A DNA stretch of 64,000 nt from Roseobacter sinensis (lineage in GTDB: Bacteria > Pseudomonadota > Alphaproteobacteria > Rhodobacterales > Rhodobacteraceae): positions 124,001-188,000 of the forward strand of contig NZ_JALIEB010000005.1 of the NCBI RefSeq assembly GCF_025755255.1, written 5' to 3'. Position 1 is the first letter of the stretch. Every line of letters starts with the position of its first letter. The position numbers and the translations under genes are program-made. The notes below the pieces were generated by a model, which saw only the letters and a program-made list of their open reading frames with translations, did no database searches and was not told where the DNA came from. Of this stretch, positions 8,282 to 16,647 are shown piece after piece.

Positions 8282-9235
8282 TCACGACGCCTGGTGCCAA
8301 TCGAAGAAGTCGGCGCCAGCCCTGGCCAGCAGTTCTTCAGCGAGATCCCGGCCCATGCGCTGACCATCCGAGATAGGGCCACGCCGTTCGCCAAAGATCG
8401 CCTCCGATCCGTCCGGGCGCAGCACTTCGCCGCGCAGATGCAACTGGCCGTCGTGGAGCTCCGCAAGCCCCGCAATTGGCGTCTCGCACGAGCCGTCCAG
8501 CGTCAGTAGGAAGCTGCGTTCGGCGACCAGTCGTTGCCCCGTCGGACCGTGGTGAATGGCGTCGAGCAGTGCGGCGGTGCGTTCATCCCCGATGCGGCGC
8601 TCGATCCCGATGGCGCCCTGTGCCACGGCGGGCAGCATGTCTTCCGCCGCGATCGGCGTTGCTGGAACGTCGGTCATCTTCAGCCGGTTGAGGCCGGCTG
8701 TCGCCAGGAATGTGCACTCCGCCACGCCGTCGCTCAGCTTCTTCAGCCGGGTCTGGACGTTGCCGCGAAACTCGACCACCTGAAGGTCGGGCCGCCGGTT
8801 GAGAAGCTGGGCCCGGCGTCTCAGGCTGGAGGTGCCGACGACAGCACCGGTTGCAAGATCGTCAAGTGTGCGCAGCCGCGGCGAGACGAAGGCGTCGCGC
8901 ACGTCCTCGCGCGGCAGATAGGTCCCCAGAACCAGCCCCTCCGGCTGGACCGTCGGCATGTCCTTCATCGAATGCACGGCAATGTCGATTTTTCCCGACA
9001 GAAGATCTTCTTCGATCTCGCGGGTGAAGAGCCCCTTGCCGCCGATGTCCTTGAGCGGACGGTCCTGAATGGCATCTCCGGTGACTTTGATGACCACGAT
9101 CTGAAACGCACCCTCCGGCAGATCAAAGGCCGACATCAACCGGGCGCGGGTTTCATGAGCCTGGGCCAGCGCGAGCGGCGAGCCGCGTGTGCCGATCTTG
9201 AGGGGCGAGTCGGGTGAAGGGAGATGCACTGTCAT
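8282..9235 (-). CDS. hemC: Hydroxymethylbilane synthase (porphobilinogen deaminase)
   Basis: HemC joins four porphobilinogen units into hydroxymethylbilane. The 317-residue protein begins with IGTRGSPLALAQ (14-25) and has the catalytic aspartate in KIDIAVHSMKD (Asp84). The dipyrromethane cofactor cysteine is Cys250 in LDGSCETP. I placed the start at ATG 9235 because the product then opens like other HemC proteins; an upstream in-frame TTG at 9295 would run through the palindrome between hemC and hemE. It is convergent with hemF and divergent from hemE, with which it shares a promoter region. Confidence 0.95.
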   Translation of the reverse strand: MTVHLPSPDSPLKIGTRGSPLALAQAHETRARLMSAFDLPEGAFQIVVIKVTGDAIQDRPLKDIGGKGLFTREIEEDLLSGKIDIAVHSMKDMPTVQPEGLVLGTYLPREDVRDAFVSPRLRTLDDLATGAVVGTSSLRRRAQLLNRRPDLQVVEFRGNVQTRLKKLSDGVAECTFLATAGLNRLKMTDVPATPIAAEDMLPAVAQGAIGIERRIGDERTAALLDAIHHGPTGQRLVAERSFLLTLDGSCETPIAGLAELHDGQLHLRGEVLRPDGSEAIFGERRGPISDGQRMGRDLAEELLARAGADFFDWHQAS

Positions 9236-9253
9236 GGGTTTATCTTTTAGGTG

Positions 9254-9271
9254 TGTCAACTTAAGCTGACA
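9254..9271. promoter_or_regulatory. PpsR/CrtJ-like operator in the hemC-hemE promoter region
   Basis: TGTCAACTTAAGCTGACA is an 18-base palindrome with a single mismatched pair. It fits TGTc-N10-gACA. It lies 19 bases before the hemC start and 45 bases before the hemE start, so one bound repressor could control both genes. Confidence 0.65.
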
Positions 9272-9315
9272 ACTGGAATGATCGGGATTCTCCAACTAGA
9301 AGCAGGACGTGCGCC

Positions 9316-10371
9316 ATGAAAGATGGACCAGACGTGACAAGCGAGACCAAGACCATCCTGCGGGCCCTCGCAGGGGAAACGCTGCCGACGCCGCCGATCT
9401 GGATGATGCGCCAGGCCGGGCGATACCTTCCGGAGTACCGCGCGACCCGCGCGCAGGCGGGGGACTTCCTGTCCTTGTGCTACAACCCGGAACTGGCTGC
9501 GGAGGTCACTTTGCAGCCGATCCGCCGCTACGGGTTCGACGCGGCGATCCTCTTCGCCGACATCCTGCTGCTGCCGCAGGCTCTGGGCGCCGATCTGTGG
9601 TTCGTGACGGGCGAAGGGCCGCGGCTGTCAACGATCCAGACGCAGGCGGATTTCGACAAGCTGGGACCGGCGGAGGATATCCACGCCACGCTCAACCCGA
9701 TCTACGAGACCGTGCGCATTCTGCGGCGGGAACTGCCAGCAGAGACAACGCTGATCGGTTTTGCCGGCGCACCCTGGACGGTCGCGACCTACATGATCGC
9801 GGGGCGCGGCACGCCGGATCAGGGCCCCGCCCACGCCCTGATGCAAGAGAACACTCCGCTTTTCGAAGCGCTGATCAGGCGCATCACTCAAGGCACAATC
9901 GACTACCTGGCGGCCCAGATCGACGCCGGTGCCGAGGTGGTCAAGATTTTCGACAGCTGGGCCGGGTCGCTCAAGGGCGATGCGTTCCGGAAATACGCGC
10001 TGGAGCCTGCACGCGAGATCACAGCGGCGCTCAAGGCGAGATACCCGGATATTCCGGTGATCGGCTTTCCGCGCGAGGCGGGCGACAACTATATCGGCTT
10101 TGCCAAGGCAACGGGCGTGGATTGCGTGGCGCTGGACAATTCGGTGAGTGCGACATGGGCCGCGCAGCACGTTCAGGTCGACGGCTGCGTCCAGGGCAAC
10201 CTGGCCAGCCGTCACATGGTGACAGGTGGGCCGGCCCTGGTCGATGAGACCCGCGCCATCGTAAAGGCCTTCTCGAAAGGGCCGCATATCTTCAACCTCG
10301 GCCACGGGATCACGCCCGACGCCGACCCCGACAATGTGCAGCGCATGATTGATGCCGTCCGGGGGCAATAA
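9316..10371 (+). CDS. hemE: Uroporphyrinogen decarboxylase
   Basis: HemE converts uroporphyrinogen III to coproporphyrinogen III by four decarboxylations. The 351-residue protein has the substrate-binding N-terminal signature [17 protein letters not shown], the [14 protein letters not shown] segment, [14 protein letters not shown], the [11 protein letters not shown] block, and the C-terminal [12 protein letters not shown] motif. The ATG at 9316 is used here; a GTG 18 bases later is an alternative. It is divergent from hemC across a palindromic operator and is followed by tRNA-Met. Confidence 0.96.
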   Translation: MKDGPDVTSETKTILRALAGETLPTPPIWMMRQAGRYLPEYRATRAQAGDFLSLCYNPELAAEVTLQPIRRYGFDAAILFADILLLPQALGADLWFVTGEGPRLSTIQTQADFDKLGPAEDIHATLNPIYETVRILRRELPAETTLIGFAGAPWTVATYMIAGRGTPDQGPAHALMQENTPLFEALIRRITQGTIDYLAAQIDAGAEVVKIFDSWAGSLKGDAFRKYALEPAREITAALKARYPDIPVIGFPREAGDNYIGFAKATGVDCVALDNSVSATWAAQHVQVDGCVQGNLASRHMVTGGPALVDETRAIVKAFSKGPHIFNLGHGITPDADPDNVQRMIDAVRGQ

Positions 10372-10424
10372 CCTCGATTTCAGCCTTGACGGCAGAAGCC
10401 TGCTATCCTAATTCACGCGCTCGT

Positions 10425-10501
<77 letters not shown>

Positions 10502-10686
10502 ACCTCCCTTCTTGTCCAGGCTGTGATCTGACTGCCTCGAGTAGGCTTTTGCGCCCGCCAATAGCGGTCAATTGATGACAAACACGGGTGACATCCCCCC
10601 TGATCTGCAATAGCAATTTGTCAGGGAAGACGAGTCCGGAGCCGCAACACAAGCGGCCCGGTGACGTTCAAAAGGGAGGATACGTA

Positions 10687-11727
10687 ATGACGATCTCACG
10701 CAAGACATTTCTCGGCATGGCCGCTGCGGCGGCGCTGGCCGTGGGCTTCGGCGCGGCCCCGGCGGTTGCGCAGGATGTGACGCTGCGCCTGCACCAGTTC
10801 CTGCCACCGCAAGCCAATGTGCCAAAGCTGGTCCTGGATGTCTGGGCGGACAATGTCGAGGAAGACAGCGGCGGCCGGATCAAGGTCGAGCGGTATCCCT
10901 CGATGCAGCTGGGCGGCAAGCCGCCCGAGCTGATGGATCAGGCGATCGACGGTGTGGCCGATATCGTCTGGACGGTGGTGGGCTACACGCCCGGGCGGTT
11001 CCCCTCGACCGAGGTTTTCGAGCTTCCGTTCATGATGACGAATGCCCGTGCCGCTTCGCGCGCCTATTGGGAAATGTTCGAAAAGCACATGAAGGACACG
11101 GAGTTCAAGGATGTGCACATCCTGGGCACCTGGGTGCACGGGCCGGGCCTGATCCACGCCAACAAGGAGATCCGCACGCCCGCGGACATGGAAGGCCTCA
11201 AGATCCGTGGCGGCTCGCGGCTGGCCAATGCGCTGCTTGAGAAGATGGGCGCAACACCGGTTGGCATGCCGGTCCCGGCGGTGCCTGAAGGCCTGTCCAA
11301 GGGCGTGATCGACGGGACCACGATCCCCTGGGAAGTGACCGCGGCGCTGAAAATTCCTGAACTGGTCGACAATCACACCGAGTTCAGCGGCAATGCACTC
11401 TATGTGCTGACCTTCGTTCTGGCGATGAACAAGGATCGCTACGAGAGCCTGCCGGACGATCTGAAGAAGGTCATCGATGACAACTCCGGCCTTGAATTCT
11501 CGGTCTTTGCGGGCGGCACGCAAGCAGACAGTGACGGACCGGCACGCGAGGCGGCCGCGGCGCGGGGCAACAACATCGTGACCTTGACCGAGGAAGAGAC
11601 CGCCGAATGGCGCGCCGTGTCGCAACCGATCTACGACGAATGGGTGGCCGAGATGAACGAGCGGGGCATCGATGGACAGGCCCTGATCGACGAAGCCCGC
11701 ATGCTGATCGACAAATACACTGAGTAA
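10687..11727 (+). CDS. dctP: TRAP transporter substrate-binding protein DctP
   Basis: The 346-residue periplasmic protein catches an organic acid for the TRAP transporter encoded next to it. A Sec signal peptide (about 1-25, ending AVAQD) is followed by the DctP fold, with the conserved GLKIRGGSRLANALLEKMGA-type stretch at mid-length and VPEGLSKGVIDGT. The start ATG follows AGGGAGGA at about 10672-10679; an upstream in-frame ATG at 10588 would place 33 extra residues before the signal peptide and is rejected. It lies upstream of benzoate-CoA ligase and the box genes, so its ligand is probably benzoate or a related aromatic acid; this is inference from position. Confidence 0.92.
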   Translation: MTISRKTFLGMAAAAALAVGFGAAPAVAQDVTLRLHQFLPPQANVPKLVLDVWADNVEEDSGGRIKVERYPSMQLGGKPPELMDQAIDGVADIVWTVVGYTPGRFPSTEVFELPFMMTNARAASRAYWEMFEKHMKDTEFKDVHILGTWVHGPGLIHANKEIRTPADMEGLKIRGGSRLANALLEKMGATPVGMPVPAVPEGLSKGVIDGTTIPWEVTAALKIPELVDNHTEFSGNALYVLTFVLAMNKDRYESLPDDLKKVIDDNSGLEFSVFAGGTQADSDGPAREAAAARGNNIVTLTEEETAEWRAVSQPIYDEWVAEMNERGIDGQALIDEARMLIDKYTE

Positions 11728-11739
11728 CAGCACCAAACA

Positions 11740-11773
11740 GGGCCCGCCGCACCACAAGCGGCGGGCCCTTTTT
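11740..11773 (+). terminator. Hairpin between dctP and dctQ
   Basis: The arms GGGCCCGCCGC (11740-11750) and GCGGCGGGCCC (11758-11768) pair perfectly and are followed by TTTTT. It has the form of an intrinsic terminator. Placed between binding protein and permeases, it likely attenuates transcription so that DctP is made in excess, and may also protect the dctP message end. Confidence 0.85.
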
Positions 11774-11791
11774 CCTGAAACGGAGCGTCTC

Positions 11792-12292
11792 ATGCATCAG
11801 GCCGTGCATCTGCTTGCCCGCACCACCGCGATCATCGGCGGGCTGGTTCTTGTGGGGCTGGTGATCCTGACCACGGTCTCGACCGCGGGGCGTGAGATCG
11901 GGATCGGTGAGGTCAACGGCAGCTACGAGATACTCGAAGCCGGCGTCGCCTTCGCGATCTTCTCCTTCTTTCCGATTTGCCAGTTGCACGGCGCCCATGC
12001 GACAGTGGACATCTTCACGTCGCAACTGCCCAAGCGCATCAACCGTGCGATCATCGCCTTCTGGGAGGTGGTCCTGACGGCGGCGCTGATCCTGATCAGC
12101 TGGCGGCTCTACGAGGGAATGCAGCGCTATATCGGCAATGGCGAAACCACGTTCTTCCTGCAGTTTCCGGTCTGGTGGGGCTATGCGTTCAGCTTTGCCG
12201 CCTGCGTGGTCACCTGCCTTGTCGCGGTCTACTGCGCGGTCATGCGGGTGCGCGAGTGCCTGTCCGGCCGTGCCCTGTTGCCCACCGCCTAG
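11792..12292 (+). CDS. dctQ: TRAP transporter small permease DctQ
   Basis: The 166-residue protein has four predicted membrane helices, the layout of the DctQ small subunit of TRAP transporters. The conserved region GVAFAIFSFFPICQLHGAHATVDIF lies between helices 2 and 3. It forms a membrane complex with DctM, encoded immediately downstream, and takes substrate from DctP. It begins 64 bases after dctP, beyond a terminator-like hairpin, and is followed by dctM after 9 bases. Confidence 0.88.
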   Translation: MHQAVHLLARTTAIIGGLVLVGLVILTTVSTAGREIGIGEVNGSYEILEAGVAFAIFSFFPICQLHGAHATVDIFTSQLPKRINRAIIAFWEVVLTAALILISWRLYEGMQRYIGNGETTFFLQFPVWWGYAFSFAACVVTCLVAVYCAVMRVRECLSGRALLPTA

Positions 12293-12301
12293 GGACTGAT
12301 C

Positions 12302-13621
12302 GTGAGCAACCTCGAGCTAGGTTTTCTATCCTTCCCGATCCTGCTGCTCATGGTGTTCCTGCGCGCGCCGATTGGCCTCGCGATGCTGCTCTGCGGGTTT
12401 GCGGGCTGGTACTTCGCGATGGGCGGCAACCCGAATGTGCTCCTCAACAAGCTGAAATCCGAGACCTACACGCAGTTCTCCAGCTATTCGCTGTCGATCA
12501 TCCCGATGTTTCTGCTCATGGGGCAGTTCGCGACGCTCTCGGGTATGTCGTCGGCACTCTTCAAGGCGGCCGAGAGCTTTCTCGGGCATCGCCGTGGTGG
12601 TGTCGCCATGGCCTCCGTAGGCGCCTGTGCGGGCTTCGGCGCGATCTGCGGCTCGTCGCTGGCCACGGCTGCCACCATGTCGAAGGTCGCCTTGCCGGAG
12701 CTGCGGCGCTATGGCTATTCGGGCGGGTTTTCGACCGCCACCCTGGCAGCGGGCGGCACGCTTGGCATTCTGATCCCGCCCTCCGTCATCCTTGTGATCT
12801 ACGCGATCCTGACCGAACAGAACATTGCCAAGCTGTTCCTCGCCGCTTTCATTCCGGGGATCATGGCGGCCTTGGGATACATGCTGACGATCTCGATCTA
12901 CGTGCGGCTCTACCCCAAATCCGCCGGTACCCGCCCGGCCCAGCCGATGTCCGAACGCTGGGCCGCGCTGGCCGGGTGCTGGCCGGTGCTGCTGATCTTC
13001 GGCCTCGTTGTGGGCGGCATCTACCTGGGCTGGTTCACACCCACCGAAGGCTCGGCCATCGGAGCGGCGGGCACCGGGCTGGTGGCGCTGCTTTCGGGCA
13101 GCCTCAATTGGGCGGTGTTCCGCGACAGCCTGTTCGGGACCGCCCGCACCACGGCGATGATCTTCTTCATCGTCTTGGGTGCGAGCTTCTACAACAGCTT
13201 CCTCGCGCTCTCGGGCGTGCCGCAATTCATGGCGGACTGGGTGCTGACCCAGGGCTTCAGCCCGTGGCTGGTTCTGTCGGTGATCCTGATCTTCTACCTG
13301 ATCTTCGGCTGCCTGATGGACAGCCTCTCGATGATCCTGCTGACCGTGCCGATCTTCTTTCCGGTGATCTCGGCGATGGATTTCGGCATGTCGCCCGAGC
13401 ATCTGGCGATCTGGTTCGGCATCCTTGTGCTGATCGTGGTCGAAGTCGGGCTGATCACGCCGCCTGTGGGCATGAATCTCTTCATCATCAATGCAATGGA
13501 CCGCGAGACACCGATGACCGAGACCTACAAGGCGGTCCTGTTCTTCGTCGGCTCCGACATTGTCCGGGTCATCATTCTCGTCATGTTCCCGGCCATCACC
13601 CTCTTCCTGCTGCCCGCCTGA
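12302..13621 (+). CDS. dctM: TRAP transporter large permease DctM
   Basis: This 439-residue multi-helix protein is the ion-coupled translocation channel of the TRAP transporter. It has the DctM signature segments: GACAGFGAICGSSLATAATM near 103-122, GGTLGILIPPS near 153-163, and a C-terminal LITPPVGMNLFII stretch near 383-395. The GTG start at 12302 sits 9 bases after the dctQ stop. Downstream come two TGCAC-type palindromes and then the benzoate-CoA ligase gene in the same direction, which ties this transporter to the aromatic pathway. Confidence 0.93.
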   Translation: MSNLELGFLSFPILLLMVFLRAPIGLAMLLCGFAGWYFAMGGNPNVLLNKLKSETYTQFSSYSLSIIPMFLLMGQFATLSGMSSALFKAAESFLGHRRGGVAMASVGACAGFGAICGSSLATAATMSKVALPELRRYGYSGGFSTATLAAGGTLGILIPPSVILVIYAILTEQNIAKLFLAAFIPGIMAALGYMLTISIYVRLYPKSAGTRPAQPMSERWAALAGCWPVLLIFGLVVGGIYLGWFTPTEGSAIGAAGTGLVALLSGSLNWAVFRDSLFGTARTTAMIFFIVLGASFYNSFLALSGVPQFMADWVLTQGFSPWLVLSVILIFYLIFGCLMDSLSMILLTVPIFFPVISAMDFGMSPEHLAIWFGILVLIVVEVGLITPPVGMNLFIINAMDRETPMTETYKAVLFFVGSDIVRVIILVMFPAITLFLLPA

Positions 13622-13630
13622 CGCACGGCG

Positions 13631-13644
13631 TGCACTATCGTGCA
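13631..13644. promoter_or_regulatory. Candidate BoxR operator 1
   Basis: TGCACTATCGTGCA has perfect TGCAC/GTGCA arms around TATC and equals TGCA-N6-TGCA. TGCA repeats are reported in operators of BzdR/BoxR regulators, and a boxR gene lies in this cluster. It sits 10 bases after the dctM stop and 81 bases before the benzoate-CoA ligase start. Confidence 0.55.
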
Positions 13645-13681
13645 GCGTGCCCCGCCAGCGCTTGCGGCGCGCCTGAGGCCG

Positions 13682-13695
13682 TGCACTATGGCGCA
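13682..13695. promoter_or_regulatory. Candidate BoxR operator 2
   Basis: TGCACTATGGCGCA differs from operator 1 at two of fourteen positions and lies 51 bases further on, which is about five DNA turns. It is 29 bases before the GTG of the ligase gene. The spacing would suit two dimers on one face of the helix. Confidence 0.5.
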
Positions 13696-13724
13696 GAGCT
13701 TTTGGTGTTTCGTGGGAGGGACAG

Positions 13725-15269
13725 GTGATCAGCACCTCGATGAACGCGGCCAGCTACTTTGTCGATCGTCACCTCGACGAAGGGCGGGGTGAAAGGGTTG
13801 CCTATCGCGAGGCGGGGTCTGGGCGCGAGATGACGTTTCAGCAGCTGGCCGAGGACGCGGGGCAATGGGCCGGTGCGCTGATCCGTGCAGGCCTTCGGCC
13901 GGAAGAACGCGTTGCCATGCTCATGCTGGATACGCTGGAGTTTCCATCTGTGTTTTTCGGCGCCCTGAAGTGCGGGGTCGTTCCGATCCCGATCAACACC
14001 TTGCTCGCAGCGCCGATCTACGCCGCCATACTGCAAGACAGTCGGGCCGTGACACTTGTGGTCTCGGCCGAGCTTTACGACGCGGTGAAGCCAGCCCTCG
14101 CCGAAGCGCCCCACCTGCGCAGGGTCGTTGTTATCGGTGGCGCGGCCCCGGACGGAACCCAGAGCCATACGCAGTTCCTGTCTGGTGCAGAGAGGCATCC
14201 GACTGCGCCGGTCTCATCCGATGACATTGCCTTCTGGCTATATTCTTCGGGGTCGACCGGCCAGCCGAAAGGTGTCCAGCATGTGCATTCCAGCATGCAG
14301 GCGACAGCGGACACCTATGGCGCCCATGTGCTCGGCCTGACGGAGGACGACACAGTTTTCTCCGCAGCCAAGCTCTTCTTTGCCTACGGGCTTGGTAATG
14401 CGATGACCTTCCCGCTGGCCGTGGGCGCCAAGACGATCCTCTTCGCAGGGCGTCCGACCCCGAGTGATATGATCGCCACGATCGAGGCCGAACAGCCGAC
14501 GCTCTTCGGCGGGGTGCCGACGCTCTATGCCGCGATGGTGGCCCAGATGGATAGGACGGGCGCCCCGAGGGCGCCGTTGCGGCGGTGCATCTCAGCGGGT
14601 GAGGCGCTGCCGGAAGATGTGGGCAGGCGCTGGCAGGCGCTCACCGGCGTGGATATCCTCGACGGTGTAGGCTCCACCGAGATGCTGCACATCTTCCTCA
14701 GCAACAGCGCGGACAATCTGGCCTATGGCACCTCCGGTACGCCGGTGCCGGGATATGACGTGCGCCTCGTTGATGATGCGGGCCGGGATGTGGCCGACAA
14801 CGAGATCGGTGAGATGCTGGTCAATGGCGCCTCGGCCGCCGCAGGCTACTGGAACCAGCGGGAGAAGTCGCGCCGGACCTTCGAAGGCGTATGGACGCGC
14901 ACGGGCGACAAATACGAACGCCGCCCCGATGGGCGGTACGTCTATTGCGGGCGGACGGACGACATGTTCAAGGTCTCGGGCATCTGGGTCTCGCCCTTCG
15001 AAGTCGAACAGGCGCTGGCCAGCCACCCGGCGGTTCTGGAAGCGGCTGTTGTCTCTGCCCGGGATGACGCCGGGCTCGAGAAGCCGAAGGCCTTCATCGT
15101 GCTCGAGACTGACGCGCCGCCCGACCTCGAGGCGCAGCTGATCACACACGTGAAGTCACGGGTCGGTAAGTGGAAGTATCCGCGCTGGATCGAGATCGTG
15201 GACGACCTGCCCAAGACCGCAACCGGCAAGATCCAGCGGTTCAAGCTGCGGGAGATGGAGGCGTCGTGA
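13725..15269 (+). CDS. Benzoate-CoA ligase family protein
   Basis: This 514-residue adenylate-forming enzyme activates benzoate, or a close aromatic acid, to its CoA thioester using ATP. The AMP-binding P-loop YSSGSTGQPKG lies near residues 173-183. The A8 region GRTDDMFKVSGIWVSP is near 408-423, and the C-terminal catalytic lysine is in LPKTATGKIQR. The N-terminal part (NAASYFVDRHLDEGRG) is like known benzoate-CoA ligases. It starts with GTG at 13725 after GGGAGGGA, behind two candidate operators, and its stop overlaps the next start (GTGA). The box genes downstream act on benzoyl-CoA, which supports the substrate. Confidence 0.9.
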   Translation: MISTSMNAASYFVDRHLDEGRGERVAYREAGSGREMTFQQLAEDAGQWAGALIRAGLRPEERVAMLMLDTLEFPSVFFGALKCGVVPIPINTLLAAPIYAAILQDSRAVTLVVSAELYDAVKPALAEAPHLRRVVVIGGAAPDGTQSHTQFLSGAERHPTAPVSSDDIAFWLYSSGSTGQPKGVQHVHSSMQATADTYGAHVLGLTEDDTVFSAAKLFFAYGLGNAMTFPLAVGAKTILFAGRPTPSDMIATIEAEQPTLFGGVPTLYAAMVAQMDRTGAPRAPLRRCISAGEALPEDVGRRWQALTGVDILDGVGSTEMLHIFLSNSADNLAYGTSGTPVPGYDVRLVDDAGRDVADNEIGEMLVNGASAAAGYWNQREKSRRTFEGVWTRTGDKYERRPDGRYVYCGRTDDMFKVSGIWVSPFEVEQALASHPAVLEAAVVSARDDAGLEKPKAFIVLETDAPPDLEAQLITHVKSRVGKWKYPRWIEIVDDLPKTATGKIQRFKLREMEAS

Positions 15270-16087
15270 TCGACTGGAGCGTCACACCTGAGACGCGGCT
15301 GGCCGTGGGGGGTGTGTCGCTCGAATATGCCTGTCATGGCCCGCCACCGGGGCAAGGGCCGACGTTCGTCCTCCTCCATGAGGGCTTGGGGTCTGTGGCC
15401 CTCTGGCGCGATGTCCCGGCCGCGCTGGCGGCGCGCACCGGTCTTGGCGTCTTTGCCTACTCGCGGCACGGCTATGGCAGGTCGGACCCTGCGCGCCTGC
15501 CGCGCCCGCTGGACTACATGACGCGCGAGGCCAAGGCGGTTCTCGGCCCCTTAATGGATGCTGCGGGTCTGGGTGACGTGATCCTGCTGGGGCACTCCGA
15601 TGGGGCAACGATCGTGGGGGAATACGCCGGATCTGTCAGTGACCAGCGGGTGCGTGGGCTGGTGCTGATCGCGCCGCATTTCTTTGTCGAGCCGAAGGGG
15701 ATCGCGGCGATCAGGGCCGCCGGCACGGCCTTTGCCTCCGGTGACCTGCGCGCCCGGCTGGCACCCTATCACGACGATGTGGATGGCGCGTTTCGCGGGT
15801 GGCACGATGCCTGGACGGATCCTTCCTTCGCGGAGTGGAATGTGGCCGATGTGATTGAGTATTGGCGCATCCCGGCTCTGGTGGTCCAGGGCACGGAGGA
15901 CGCTTACGGCAGCCTGGCGCAGGTCGATGAAATCGCGGCACGTGCCTATTCCCCGGTCGAGACACTTATCCTCGAGGGCTGCGGCCACACCCCGCACCTG
16001 GAGCAAACAGAGGCCACGCTCGAGGCGGTGCAGGACTTCGCCGCGCGACTTCTCCGGCTGGAGCGGGCCCATGTTGCGCTGGCCTGA
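15266..16087 (+). CDS. Alpha/beta hydrolase
   Basis: The 273-residue protein has the alpha/beta hydrolase fold: an oxyanion HEG segment near residue 36, the nucleophile elbow GHSDG near 109-113, an acidic residue in QGTEDAYG, and the final histidine in GCGHTPHLEQ. It starts with GTG overlapping the ligase stop and overlaps the next gene by 17 bases, so it is made with the pathway. It may hydrolyse an ester or a CoA thioester of the aromatic route, for example to remove stalled intermediates; no substrate can be read directly. Confidence 0.85.
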   Translation: MIDWSVTPETRLAVGGVSLEYACHGPPPGQGPTFVLLHEGLGSVALWRDVPAALAARTGLGVFAYSRHGYGRSDPARLPRPLDYMTREAKAVLGPLMDAAGLGDVILLGHSDGATIVGEYAGSVSDQRVRGLVLIAPHFFVEPKGIAAIRAAGTAFASGDLRARLAPYHDDVDGAFRGWHDAWTDPSFAEWNVADVIEYWRIPALVVQGTEDAYGSLAQVDEIAARAYSPVETLILEGCGHTPHLEQTEATLEAVQDFAARLLRLERAHVALA

Positions 16088-16535
16088 GCTGTCGGCCGAT
16101 CTGCGCCCTCCGCATGCCTACGTCCCCGGTCGGACGGCGCGCCACCCGGAGGGCTGGTTCGATCACATCAAGGCCTCTGCCCAAGACACTGCAACCCCGG
16201 ACGCGCTGCGGCACACCGCGGCCTTCCGCACCGGTCTGGCTTATCTCGGAGCCGGATACTTCTGGGAGTGCCACGAGGTGCTAGAGGCGATCTGGCTCCG
16301 AACGCCTGACCCAAGTCCGGAACGTGAGCTTGTGCAGGCGCTCATCCAACTGGCCAACGCGCGGCTGAAGCTTGCGATGCGCCGCCCAAAGGCGGCAGGG
16401 CGGCTCTGCGACATGAGCGCGGCGCATCTGAGCAGGTGCGCAGGCCAAGCGACGGTTCTCGGCGTCGGAATCGTCGATCTTCAAGCCGAAGTCGATCAGA
16501 CCCGATATGACCTAAATATGCACTATAAATTATAA
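16071..16535 (+). CDS. DUF309 domain-containing protein
   Basis: This 154-residue protein has the DUF309 core: an N-terminal FRTGLAYLGAGYFWECHEVLE stretch (split here as GYFWECHEVLE near 63-73) followed by ELVQALIQLANARLKL. DUF309 proteins are small helical proteins of unknown function with a conserved His-Glu pair. The ATG at 16071 overlaps the hydrolase stop by 17 bases, so it belongs to the same transcript. Its last codons contain a TGCACTAT element that may be a control site for the next genes. A role in benzoate breakdown is suggested only by position. Confidence 0.82.
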   Translation: MLRWPELSADLRPPHAYVPGRTARHPEGWFDHIKASAQDTATPDALRHTAAFRTGLAYLGAGYFWECHEVLEAIWLRTPDPSPERELVQALIQLANARLKLAMRRPKAAGRLCDMSAAHLSRCAGQATVLGVGIVDLQAEVDQTRYDLNMHYKL

Positions 16536-16600
16536 TTTGGATGTATCCGATCAATATCTTGGCATTATGATCGGTTTTCGATGCCCGGAAAATGTACTAT
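16519..16600. promoter_or_regulatory. Putative control region of the boxC operon
   Basis: TGCACTATAA (16519-16528) overlaps the end of the DUF309 gene, and TGTACTATAG (16593-16602) lies 46 bases before boxC. Both match the left half of the operators before the ligase gene. The region is unusually AT-rich for this window and includes TATAAT (16531-16536) and TACTAT (16595-16600), either of which could be a -10 element. Binding and promoter activity are inferred. Confidence 0.4.
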
Positions 16601-16647
16601 AGTTCCCATGAGTGCTGCGTGATGTGGTGCGACGATAGAGGCCAGCC

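Noticed and set aside
9254-9259. TTGACA on the minus strand as the hemC -35 element
   Set aside because: It lies only 19 bases before the hemC start codon, too close for a -35; it is better explained as part of the palindromic operator.
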